DNA from: JAWXCE01 sp034440495
GTDB taxonomy: Bacteria > Pseudomonadota > Alphaproteobacteria > Rhizobiales > Rhodomicrobiaceae
Direction: 5' to 3'
NCBI GenBank assembly: GCA_034440495.1
Contig: JAWXCE010000031.1
Coordinates: forward strand, 1-11,235
Length of the DNA: 11,235 bases
Numbering within the stretch: the first letter of the stretch is position 1; each line of letters begins with the position of its first letter. The notes beneath the pieces were generated by a model. That model was not told where the DNA came from, ran no database searches, and saw only the letters and a list, made by a program, of their open reading frames with translations. Positions 1 through 7,142 of the stretch are shown here, in pieces. A program made the translations under genes and the position numbers.

Positions 1-2118
1 AATCTGAGCGATGCTAGTGCCCGTCTGATTTTTAGGCTCCGCGTTGCCGTTCTCGATAAGCGGGTCGCTCAGCAGCAGAGTCATGGTGGGAGCTTCGTTC
101 ACATCCTCGATGCGAACGTCTATGCTACTCTCGAATGTTAAGCCGCCGCTGTCGGTGACTTTAATGGCGATCGTGTGCGCCGGTTGCTCCTCGAAGTTAA
201 CATCGACGCCGTTTTTCAAAATCAGTTTGTCGCCCCTGATTTCTAGGTATTGCGCGTAGTCGCCTGTGACTTCATAAGTGTGTTGGTCGCGGCCATCAGG
301 GTCGAGTGTCTGCAAGGTCGCGATCACCGCGTCGCCAGCGCTGTTCTCGGCGATGCTGTTGCCGGTGGATTTCAGCTCTGTCGGCGCTTCGTTCACATCG
401 TTGACGACCAACTGAAATTCGCGGGCCGTTGAAAGCCCGTCCGAATCCGTTGCGGTGACGGTTAAATTGACGGCTGATTCCGCCTCATAGTCCAAGGTCG
501 CCCCCGCTTTAAGCTGAAGCTGGCCGTCCACCACCTCGAAGCGGCTGTCGGAGACCGTGAAGTTGTGCCCGCCCGTTCTATCCAGATCGACAACAGACAG
601 CGAGCCAACAGCCGCGCCTGCCGCATTTTCAGCGACGCTGCCTGTGGTAAGCGCAATCTCAAGCGGCGCTTGATTCTCCGCCCACTCGAACGCGCCGGCC
701 TCGATCTCCGCCAGAGACACGTTGACGGGGCTTATTTCGAGGCTAAACGACGACTTCGCGCTGAGTCCGCCCTTGTCCGTTGCAATAACGGTGACGGTTG
801 CCTGCGTAGTGTTAGGCACGGCTTGGATAAGGCGCACCGTCGTGTCAAGGTTGGCGTCGTCGAACGAGTTGTCGCCGCCGCCGAACAGGTCTTCCCAGTT
901 TTGCCCGCCTTCGGTTCCATTATCGACCAGGTGGCCGAGCTTATCCGGGTTTAGCGCCGCATCGGAAAAATAGGCCGGAGCGCCTGCTCCATCCAGAGTT
1001 TGCTCATCCACCACGGCATGCCAAACGCCGTCGATCTCGGTGAACGTCACTGGCTCGCTATCGTTCAGGTTTGCGTTCGCGCCGCCGTTGGGTATGAGGA
1101 AGAAGCCGATGCAGGCCGCGCCAGGGTAGTCAGCCAGATCGAGAAGGACGCTATGACCGCCGCGCTGATGCGCATCGGTTTCGATAACTGCGCCGCCGAT
1201 GGGCGATCCATTTTCGTCCGCCACGTAATAGCCGACCGCGTTCCTGTATCCCGCGTCTGAGGAAATGACGCTGGTATCGATCTGGAGAACGCCGGTCCCA
1301 GGCACTGCATAGCCGCCGCTGGTTTCTTGCAACGCGGTGAACTGCAACGTGGCGGGCGGTGTGCCGCTGATTGCGCCGGTCGCGGGGTCGATGCTGAGCC
1401 AAGCCGGGCCTTGCAGGCTGTATGTAAGGTGGTCGCCCGCATCCACATCGGAAAATGCCGCCGTAGTGTTGAGTGCGAATGGTTGGCCAACCGCCACAGT
1501 TTGATTGTCGAGCGCTTGCGCGGCGGGAGCCTCATTCACATCGCCAACGGCGAATGATACGGTTTGACTGGCCGAAAGCCCGGCAGCATCTGTTGCTGTA
1601 AGCATCAGGCTGACGGAGGGTTCTGCTTCATGGTTGAGGCTCACGCCGGATTTAAGCTTTACCTGTCCGCCCGAGATCTGGAATCTGTCGTCAGAGACGG
1701 TGTATGTTAGGCTATCGCCCGCATCCGCGTCGTTGGCCGAAATCTGGCCAATGCCGCCGCCAGCCAGATTTTCTGGTAGCGCTTTCTCAATCAGGCTTTC
1801 ACCGGGCAGAAATGAAAGCGTCGGAGCTTCGTTCACATCACCCACGGTAATGCTGATCTTTTGCTGTATCGATAGCCCGCCCGCGTCCGTCGCGGTGATG
1901 ATAAGGTTGTGGAGCGGCTGGCTTTCGAAATCGATCGTCACCCCGTTTTTTACCCTGATCTCATCGCCGGCAATTTCAAAAAACGGGTGGGCACCTTCGA
2001 TCTCGTAAGTATGCGTGTCTCCAGTGTCAGGGTCTGCGGCCGTTAGCCGGGCGACAACGGCCCCGCCGTTTGAGTTTTCGGAAATACTAATCTCGCCCGT
2101 TTCGATATTGTAAGGCGC
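1..2118 (-). repeat. Tandem cadherin-like repeats, about 99 residues each
   Basis: The D-V-N-E-A-P boundaries fall at residues 286, 385, 766 and 864, so adjacent repeats are 98-99 residues apart, except where the Ig/DUF4114 block intervenes between 386 and 653. Each repeat starts with an E-N-x-x-G or similar motif, has an aspartate-rich D-x-D motif near its first third, and a T-D-x-x-G-L-S motif before the boundary. At DNA level the boundary recurs as gcttcgttcacatc at 92, 386 and 1826 on the plus strand. Sequence between boundaries has diverged, so this is an old repeat set rather than a recent duplication. Confidence 0.8.
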
Positions 2119-2679
2119 AGTGTTGCTGGCGGGTTCTGCTGGCGCGTCAGTCTTGGCTCCCACCGCTTCTTTTTCGGGTTTTCGTAGATCGTCAGATTTG
2201 TTACTCAATACGTTGCTTTTTGGCTGCGCAGAGTCTCCGCCGTTGTTTGCTGGGGCTGACGTCTCACCGGACTGAGAGGCGCCTTTGCCGGAGGAGCCGT
2301 CGTCAAAGCTAGATCCTCCCACCACCTTTGATTGCGGCGCATTGGACTTATCCCCGCCACTATCGCGCGATTGGGAATTTTGGTGCGATGCATCAGACTG
2401 AGTTCCGGTTTCGGCGTTTTCCGCCTTGCCGCTGCTTTTCAAAGCCGCTGTGTTGTTGCTTTTGTCGCCAGTTAAAGCGTTGCCCGAGGCACTTTGTCCG
2501 CCAGAAAGCGGCATGCCAAGGGGCATAATTTCACTGTCGCTGCTGGCTGGATGCACCCAATCATACCGCTTTTGCGGCGCCGCTTGAGTTTGAAAATCAT
2601 GGGTCTCCTTCAGCGCCTTGGCTGTCTCGTTTTGCGAGCCGCTCGCGGCAAGACGGTCTGAATTGGGCAATTTAGACAT
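1..2679 (-). CDS. Large cadherin-repeat secreted adhesin, N-terminal 893 residues (3' end outside window)
   Basis: This minus-strand frame is open from an ATG at 2679 to the left edge; I read all codons and found no stop. A GGAAGG ribosome-binding site lies 9 bases before the ATG. The start reads M-S-K-L-P-N-S-D with no hydrophobic signal peptide. Residues about 60-185 are a low-complexity Ser/Asn/Gly/Lys-rich linker. Cadherin-like repeats follow at about 188-286, 287-385, 654-766, 767-864 and from 865 to the edge; those I could delimit end in D-V-N-E-A-P and contain T-A-T-D-x-G-G-L-S or close variants, as in calcium-binding cadherin folds. Residues 386-445 and 622-653 are the two halves of a dystroglycan-type Ig domain, split by a DUF4114-like segment. 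Such proteins are usually exported by type I secretion through a C-terminal signal, which would lie outside the window. The divergent exporter operon next door supports this. Role as a surface or matrix adhesin is inferred. Confidence 0.88.
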   Translation of the reverse strand, partial: MSKLPNSDRLAASGSQNETAKALKETHDFQTQAAPQKRYDWVHPASSDSEIMPLGMPLSGGQSASGNALTGDKSNNTAALKSSGKAENAETGTQSDASHQNSQSRDSGGDKSNAPQSKVVGGSSFDDGSSGKGASQSGETSAPANNGGDSAQPKSNVLSNKSDDLRKPEKEAVGAKTDAPAEPASNTAPYNIETGEISISENSNGGAVVARLTAADPDTGDTHTYEIEGAHPFFEIAGDEIRVKNGVTIDFESQPLHNLIITATDAGGLSIQQKISITVGDVNEAPTLSFLPGESLIEKALPENLAGGGIGQISANDADAGDSLTYTVSDDRFQISGGQVKLKSGVSLNHEAEPSVSLMLTATDAAGLSASQTVSFAVGDVNEAPAAQALDNQTVAVGQPFALNTTAAFSDVDAGDHLTYSLQGPAWLSIDPATGAISGTPPATLQFTALQETSGGYAVPGTGVLQIDTSVISSDAGYRNAVGYYVADENGSPIGGAVIETDAHQRGGHSVLLDLADYPGAACIGFFLIPNGGANANLNDSEPVTFTEIDGVWHAVVDEQTLDGAGAPAYFSDAALNPDKLGHLVDNGTEGGQNWEDLFGGGDNSFDDANLDTTVRLIQAVPNTTQATVTVIATDKGGLSAKSSFSLEISPVNVSLAEIEAGAFEWAENQAPLEIALTTGSVAENAAGAAVGSLSVVDLDRTGGHNFTVSDSRFEVVDGQLQLKAGATLDYEAESAVNLTVTATDSDGLSTAREFQLVVNDVNEAPTELKSTGNSIAENSAGDAVIATLQTLDPDGRDQHTYEVTGDYAQYLEIRGDKLILKNGVDVNFEEQPAHTIAIKVTDSGGLTFESSIDVRIEDVNEAPTMTLLLSDPLIENGNAEPKNQTGTSIAQI
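841..1341 (-). other. DUF4114-like segment inserted inside a dystroglycan-type Ig domain
   Basis: Residues about 447-613 of the adhesin differ from the surrounding repeats. They contain G-Y-Y-V-A-D-E-N-G, then G-F-F-L-I-P-N-G, F-S-D-A-A-L-N-P-D and W-E-D-L-F-G-G-G-D followed by F-D-D. This order matches DUF4114, a domain often found in large calcium-dependent exported proteins. The segment is flanked on one side by the front half of a CADG/He_PIG fold (W-L-S-I-D-P-A-T-G-A-I-S-G-T-P) and on the other by its back half (Q-A-T-V-T-V-I-A-T-D-K-G-G-L-S). The assignment is from motif recall, without a profile search. Confidence 0.7.
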
Positions 2680-2688
2680 TTGCGATGA

Positions 2689-2694
2689 CCTTCC
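2689..2694 (-). promoter_or_regulatory. Ribosome-binding site of the adhesin gene
   Basis: The minus strand reads GGAAGG, 9 bases before the ATG at 2679. It fixes the start, because the frame has no other ATG with a comparable site nearby. Confidence 0.65.
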
Positions 2695-2800
2695 GGTGTG
2701 AATTACCGAACCGATAGCAAGCAACGCTATGGAAGCCTAGATCATTCGCTTCTATTAGTTTATACGTCAAAGTCAAAAATGAAAAAATTTGAAAATAAAT

Positions 2801-2821
2801 TTATATATATCCCATATATAA
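2801..2821. repeat. AT-only inverted repeat, 8-bp arms
   Basis: TTATATAT (2801-2808) and ATATATAA (2814-2821) are perfect reverse complements around a 5-base centre, ATCCC. Two further A-T pairs extend the dyad outward after one mismatch (2800/2822). It lies directly upstream of the TATAAT and could be an operator shared by both divergent units, or low-complexity sequence. Confidence 0.45.
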
Positions 2822-2829
2822 GTTATAAT
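2801..2829 (+). promoter_or_regulatory. Possible promoter of the exporter operon
   Basis: A perfect TATAAT occurs at 2824-2829. The hexamer 17 bases upstream (2801-2806, TTATAT) is a poor -35; a better TTGAAA at 2789-2794 is 29 bases away, which is too far. If real, transcription would begin near 2836 and give a leader of about 120 bases. In DNA this AT-rich, a TATAAT can arise by chance. Confidence 0.3.
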
Positions 2830-2947
2830 CACAGGTGTTTAAAAAAAAATCTAGCTAATAGAAATTTTTAATACGAAATAAATATTCATTTAGTATCCAT
2901 ACATGAGGTTTTTACTGATGATTTAATCGAGGTTATAAAGATTTATT

Positions 2948-2951
2948 GAGG
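2948..2951 (+). promoter_or_regulatory. Ribosome-binding site deciding the start of the first ABC gene
   Basis: GAGG lies 6 bases before the ATG at 2958. A TTG at 2946 and an ATG at 2952 are in the same frame but overlap or abut this site, so they are less likely starts. Confidence 0.55.
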
Positions 2952-2957
2952 ATGAAC

Positions 2958-4880
2958 ATGCTTCCCATCCCACACTCCATCGCCGCGCCGCCCGCGCCCT
3001 CATTACTTGCCCCGGGTGTGCTGGGTAACGATGAGCCGCTCACCATCACGACAGACCGGAATTTGAAAATCCCGGCGCCATCCGCAATTGTCATCGGCAA
3101 CACGGTCGCGGCCGCCGCAAGGCGACCTGAACCCGATGCGATAGAGTCGCCGAAAAAAAAGCCGCAAGGTTTGTATGCGGTCATTCTCGACGATTTCCTG
3201 ACATTGCCGCCAACGGCGATCCTGGCTTCGCTGTTCATCAATATCCTGGCGCTCGGACTTCCATTCACGATCCTGCAAATTTACGACCGCGTGTTGCCAA
3301 ACCAGGCGGTCGGTACGCTATCGATGCTAATCATCGCGTTGATGGGCGTGATTACTATTGATGCGCTGCTAAAGCGCGCCCGCAATGCCCTCATCGGGCA
3401 CGCTGCCAAGCACGAAAGCTACCGTCTGCGGATGGATGCAGCGACCCGCCTCCTGTTTTCCAACACGGATGAGATCCCCAAGCAGCCGGGTTGGTACTGG
3501 CTCGACCGCATGACCGCCGTCGAGGAGATGGCGGCCAAAAGTAGCAGCAATGACCGCACCGTTCTGCTGGATTTGCCTTTCATCGTTATTTTCTTAGGCA
3601 TCACGGGCATTATCGGCGGATGGCTGGTGGCGGTGCCGATCGTTTTGATTATCACTTTCTTCGTGATTATCGTTGTGCTTGGCGCAAGGCAAAAAGTCAT
3701 GCTGCACCAACGCCGCGAAGATGATGATGAGCGTTACGGCTATATCGCGGAATGGCTGAGCGGCATTCGCACCATCAAGCTGCTGGCGCTGGAGCCGCAA
3801 ATCCTACGGCGTTTCGAGCGGCTAATGGGTCGCGCGACGGTCAACACTTTGCAGTCCATCATCCAAAATAGCCGCATCCTGACGCTCGGGCAGCTTTTTT
3901 CTAGCGTTATGATGATTGCTGTACTGAGCGCTGGTACGCTGTTGGTTATTGAGGGCGCGATGAGCGTGGGCGCGCTTGCCTGCTGCAGTCTGCTCGCGAC
4001 GCGGGTTGCGCAGCCTGTGTTCAGGCTTATGGGCATGTGGACGCAGGTACAGGCCTCAAGTCTTACGCTGTCGCGCGCAGCGGACATTCAAGCGTTGCCG
4101 CTACCGACTATGCTGCCTGCGTCTGTCAAATGCTCAGGTGCAATTTGCGCACATGACGTAACCATCAAACGCAATAGTAAAACCACAGATTTATCCGGAA
4201 TATCGCTCAGCATAGACGCTGGCGAGATTATCGGCATCACCGCCCCCAGCGGCAAGGGTAAGTCTGACCTGCTCGCCGCCATATCCGGACAGATTACGCC
4301 CACCAGCGGCACTGTCGAAATCGATGGTGTCGATATCCGCACGCCTAGCGGACGGGCGCTTCTCCGCTCGGTCTTCATGATCCAGGGCAAACCGGTCATC
4401 TTCAACGGCACTATTCTGGAAAACATCACCATGTACCGGCGCGGCGCGGCTGTTGGAGCCGCAGTCGAAGCGGCCCAAAGCATCGGGCTCGACGAAATGA
4501 TCAACCTCCTGCCCGAGGGTTACGAGACCAAGATCGGTGCAGGATCGTCACTTGCTTTGCCGTCCGGCGTTCATCACTCCATCGTCATCGCGCGAGCGCT
4601 GGCCGCGAACGCAAAAATATTGCTGGTCGACGAGTTAAGTGCGGCGCTCGATGAGACCACGCACAGGCGCATTCGGAATGCGCTTCTCGCACTGAAAGGC
4701 CGCGTGACGATTGTGCTGGCAAGTACGCGTCAGCCGTATCTCAAGCTTGCTGACCGTGTTTTCGAGATCAAGGATGGGCAATTGCAGCCCCACTCCGGAT
4801 TTTCCGCCGATTTATCGCAGTCGACGAATGGCGTGAGCCAGGTTTTGCGTGCCTCCGCCTCTTTTTCTCCAACGGTGTAA
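2958..4880 (+). CDS. Type I secretion ABC half-transporter with degenerate ATPase motifs (first of pair)
   Basis: This 640-residue inner-membrane protein has a proline-rich cytosolic N-terminus (about 1-75), six predicted membrane segments (about 87-112, 120-140, two in 201-245, two in 312-358) and a nucleotide-binding domain (about 394-610). The membrane part resembles PrtD-type exporters. The ATPase motifs depart from the family: the A-loop has no aromatic residue; Walker A is A-P-S-G-K-G-K-S at 429-436, with the first Gly replaced; the signature is L-P-S-G-V at 534-538 instead of LSGGQ; the H-loop histidine is Ser589. The Q-loop Gln476 and Walker B Asp558-Glu559 are intact. It has no C39-like N-terminal domain. 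The next gene starts 2 bases after its stop. It probably pairs with that protein to export the divergent adhesin. It may bind ATP weakly; whether it hydrolyses ATP cannot be told from sequence. Confidence 0.88.
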   Translation: MLPIPHSIAAPPAPSLLAPGVLGNDEPLTITTDRNLKIPAPSAIVIGNTVAAAARRPEPDAIESPKKKPQGLYAVILDDFLTLPPTAILASLFINILALGLPFTILQIYDRVLPNQAVGTLSMLIIALMGVITIDALLKRARNALIGHAAKHESYRLRMDAATRLLFSNTDEIPKQPGWYWLDRMTAVEEMAAKSSSNDRTVLLDLPFIVIFLGITGIIGGWLVAVPIVLIITFFVIIVVLGARQKVMLHQRREDDDERYGYIAEWLSGIRTIKLLALEPQILRRFERLMGRATVNTLQSIIQNSRILTLGQLFSSVMMIAVLSAGTLLVIEGAMSVGALACCSLLATRVAQPVFRLMGMWTQVQASSLTLSRAADIQALPLPTMLPASVKCSGAICAHDVTIKRNSKTTDLSGISLSIDAGEIIGITAPSGKGKSDLLAAISGQITPTSGTVEIDGVDIRTPSGRALLRSVFMIQGKPVIFNGTILENITMYRRGAAVGAAVEAAQSIGLDEMINLLPEGYETKIGAGSSLALPSGVHHSIVIARALAANAKILLVDELSAALDETTHRRIRNALLALKGRVTIVLASTRQPYLKLADRVFEIKDGQLQPHSGFSADLSQSTNGVSQVLRASASFSPTV

Positions 4881-4882
4881 TC

Positions 4883-7138
4883 ATGCAAACGACCAAAGCA
4901 GACTTAATTTCCAGCCGCAACAGCCCGGCAGTAGACACGGGCCAACCCAGCGAAGCTCAAGCTCGTTTAGGCGGCGCCGATACGCCAGCCTCGCGCTGCC
5001 TTGCCAATCTGCTGAAGGCGTTGGAATGGACGGGGGAGGCTCGTTATGTGCACGAGGCGATGGGACTAGGCGCGGATACTTTCGATATTCAGAACTTGCG
5101 GATCGGACTGTCGCGCTTGGGGTTTCTAACGCATAGGGAAAACAACACGCTTGAAACCATCACACCCGAAATGACGCCATGCTTATTCGTGCCTGACCGG
5201 CATAAAAATGACATCTGGATCATCTTCGGGCACGACGACAATGGCCGTTTAAACGTTTTTAAAAGCCTCACCAATGTAACCGCTGCGGTTCCGCCTGATT
5301 ACTATGCAGGCCGGGTTTACAGCGTACAAAAAATAGCCGCCGCGACGGAAATGGAACAGCAGTCGCGCAAGAGCTGGTTTTCTACCCTTATTGCGGGCGA
5401 AGCGGCGACGATTCGCACGCTTGTATGGCTTACCTTCGCAATCAATCTCGTCGTGCTTGCCGTGCCGGTTTACATGATCGCGGTGTTCGACAAAGCTGTA
5501 GCGACGAAATCCTCCAATACGCTGGGGTATTTGTTCGCAGGGATCCTTATCGTACTCGCCATCGAGTTTCTACTGCGCGAGGTGCGGGCGGCAAATCTGG
5601 CCTATCTGGGCGCGCGGATGGAGGGCCTTATCATGCCCGCCGCGTTCGGGAGGCTCCTCCTGCTGCCCATTCAGATGACGGAAACAGCGTCCATTGGGTC
5701 GCAAATAACCCGGCTCAAACTCTTTGAGGCAGTGAGGGATATTTTTAGTGGGCCTCTCGCCGCCGCACTGCTTGATCTGCCTTTCATCTTTCTGTTCGTG
5801 AGTATGGTGTTTGTCGTTGGCGGGAATTTAGGCTGGATCGTTCTGGCCTTCGTGTTAGCGCTCGCTCTGCTTGTCGCGGCCTCGACGCCCGCCGCTCGGG
5901 AGAAAGCAGCTCTTGCCGGACATTCCCGGAGCGAAACCCGCAAGTTTCTAATGGAATTCACCAACACGCTCGGCACAATCCGAAGCTGCGGAGCCGAACG
6001 GACATGGCTACGACGCTACGGTGAACTGACCTCCGCCAATTTAAAGCATACCATGGCGGCGCATAGCGCGGGCATGAACGAACAGTTGATGTCTCAAATC
6101 TTGGTGGTGCTGACCGGCACAGCGATCATCGGGGTCGGTTCGCTCGAGGTCATTGCTGGGGACATGACCGCCGGCACGCTGATTGCCGTAATGGCGATCG
6201 TGTGGCGGTTGCTCGCGCCGATTCAGACGGCATTCCTCAACTTGAGCCGACTGAGCCAGGGCGCGAATATGGTGCGTCAGTTGAACATGTTGATGCGGAT
6301 GGCCCCTGAGTACGATCCTGCCAAGCTGCCGTCGTTTGACAGGCAGTTTAAGGGCCACGTGGCTGTTCGCGGAGTGTCTTTCCGATATACGCCCTATGCC
6401 GACCCTTCGCTAAAAGGCGTCAGCTTAACCCTCGAACCTGGCAGTTTCGTTGCGTTGACGGGCAAGAGCGGGTGCGGAAAGTCAACGCTCCTCAAGCTTT
6501 TCGCCCGCCTTTACTTGCCGCAGGCGGGGGTGATCTTGTTCGATGGCCTAGATTACCGTCAGTTCAATCCGAAAATTCTACGGCACGCTATGAGCATCGT
6601 GCCCGAAGCTCACACTCTTTTTCACGGCACGATTGCCGAGAACATCCGTATTGCTCACCCGATTGCCACAGATGCCGAGATAGAGCGTGTTTTGGAGGAG
6701 TTGGGGGCTGCTCAGATCGTGCTGGAAGCCGATGGCGGTATTTATGCCATGCTAGATGGCCGCGATCCAACACTTAGCACCGAGGCTTTCGCACAAACCA
6801 TTAGTCTTGCCCGAGCCTTCATAAAAAGCTCGCCGATTTACCTGCTGGATGAGCCGTCCGCGCATTTGAAAGAGGCGGGCGACCGCGCCCTGCAAAGCAA
6901 GCTCGAAACGCTTAAGGGTAAGGCGACCATTATCCTGGCCACAAGCCGGGCAAGCTATATGTATCTCGCCGGGCGAACCATAGTGATGGAGACGGGACAG
7001 ATCGTGGCGGATGGTCTGTCTGTAAAAATCGTACCAGAAATTCTGCAAAGACAAAGCCGGGGATGGCTTAATGCGCCAGCTCCAGCGCAGCCCCTCTCCA
7101 ACGTATCGGTCAAAACAGCTCAGCCAAAGAAAGCGTAA
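4883..7138 (+). CDS. Type I secretion ABC half-transporter with C39-like N-terminal domain (second of pair)
   Basis: This 751-residue protein has an N-terminal region (about 35-150) that resembles the non-proteolytic C39-like domain of HlyB/LapB-type exporters. No Asp-Cys-Gly catalytic motif is visible, so it would bind cargo rather than cut it. Membrane segments lie at about 178-200, 212-232, 292-335 (two) and 404-455 (two), and the nucleotide-binding domain at about 490-725. Walker A is canonical (G-K-S-G-C-G-K-S-T, 527-535), and Walker B ends in Asp656-Glu657. However, the Q-loop glutamine is Glu575, the signature is L-S-T-E-A (631-635), the D-loop is A-H-L-K, and the H-loop histidine is Thr687. 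The start is 2 bases after the previous stop with no strong ribosome-binding site, which suggests translational coupling. It probably forms a heterodimer with the upstream protein. The closest known analogy is RtxB/RtxE of Vibrio. Confidence 0.88.
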   Translation: MQTTKADLISSRNSPAVDTGQPSEAQARLGGADTPASRCLANLLKALEWTGEARYVHEAMGLGADTFDIQNLRIGLSRLGFLTHRENNTLETITPEMTPCLFVPDRHKNDIWIIFGHDDNGRLNVFKSLTNVTAAVPPDYYAGRVYSVQKIAAATEMEQQSRKSWFSTLIAGEAATIRTLVWLTFAINLVVLAVPVYMIAVFDKAVATKSSNTLGYLFAGILIVLAIEFLLREVRAANLAYLGARMEGLIMPAAFGRLLLLPIQMTETASIGSQITRLKLFEAVRDIFSGPLAAALLDLPFIFLFVSMVFVVGGNLGWIVLAFVLALALLVAASTPAAREKAALAGHSRSETRKFLMEFTNTLGTIRSCGAERTWLRRYGELTSANLKHTMAAHSAGMNEQLMSQILVVLTGTAIIGVGSLEVIAGDMTAGTLIAVMAIVWRLLAPIQTAFLNLSRLSQGANMVRQLNMLMRMAPEYDPAKLPSFDRQFKGHVAVRGVSFRYTPYADPSLKGVSLTLEPGSFVALTGKSGCGKSTLLKLFARLYLPQAGVILFDGLDYRQFNPKILRHAMSIVPEAHTLFHGTIAENIRIAHPIATDAEIERVLEELGAAQIVLEADGGIYAMLDGRDPTLSTEAFAQTISLARAFIKSSPIYLLDEPSAHLKEAGDRALQSKLETLKGKATIILATSRASYMYLAGRTIVMETGQIVADGLSVKIVPEILQRQSRGWLNAPAPAQPLSNVSVKTAQPKKA

Positions 7139-7142
7139 GATC

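Larger units (their letters stand above)
2680..2957. promoter_or_regulatory. AT-rich divergent intergenic region between adhesin and exporter operon
   Basis: These 278 bases separate the two divergent starts and must hold the promoters of both units. The part from about 2755 to 2945 is extremely AT-rich, unlike the GC-rich genes on either side. I see no ORF and no RNA gene. It contains an AT-only dyad at 2801-2821, a TATAAT at 2824-2829, a run of nine A at 2841-2849, and on the minus strand two adjacent TTGAC hexamers (2765-2776) that could be -35 elements, although no good -10 sits at the right distance. Such AT-rich DNA is a usual target of nucleoid-associated silencers; that role here is inference. 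Confidence 0.6.

Noticed and set aside
565..954. Plus-strand open frame of 129 codons inside the adhesin region
   Set aside because: The minus-strand frame is continuously open with clear cadherin and DUF4114 motifs; this frame is compositional noise.
1065..1535. 156-codon minus-strand frame
   Set aside because: It is in a different frame from the adhesin, with arginine- and serine-rich low-quality sequence and no ribosome-binding site.
1..2679. Frameshifted or pseudogene adhesin
   Set aside because: The frame is intact over all 893 visible codons with a good ribosome-binding site; the missing end is due only to the window edge.
2946..2957. TTG start at 2946 or ATG at 2952 for the first ABC gene
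   Set aside because: The best ribosome-binding site (GAGG at 2948-2951) overlaps the TTG and abuts the first ATG; only the ATG at 2958 has suitable spacing.
7071..7142. Upstream in-frame ATG extending the adaptor by 24 residues
   Set aside because: It would overlap the preceding ABC gene by 68 bases and add a basic tail not usual for the family; the ATG at 7143 sits 4 bases after the upstream stop, matching the operon's tight spacing.
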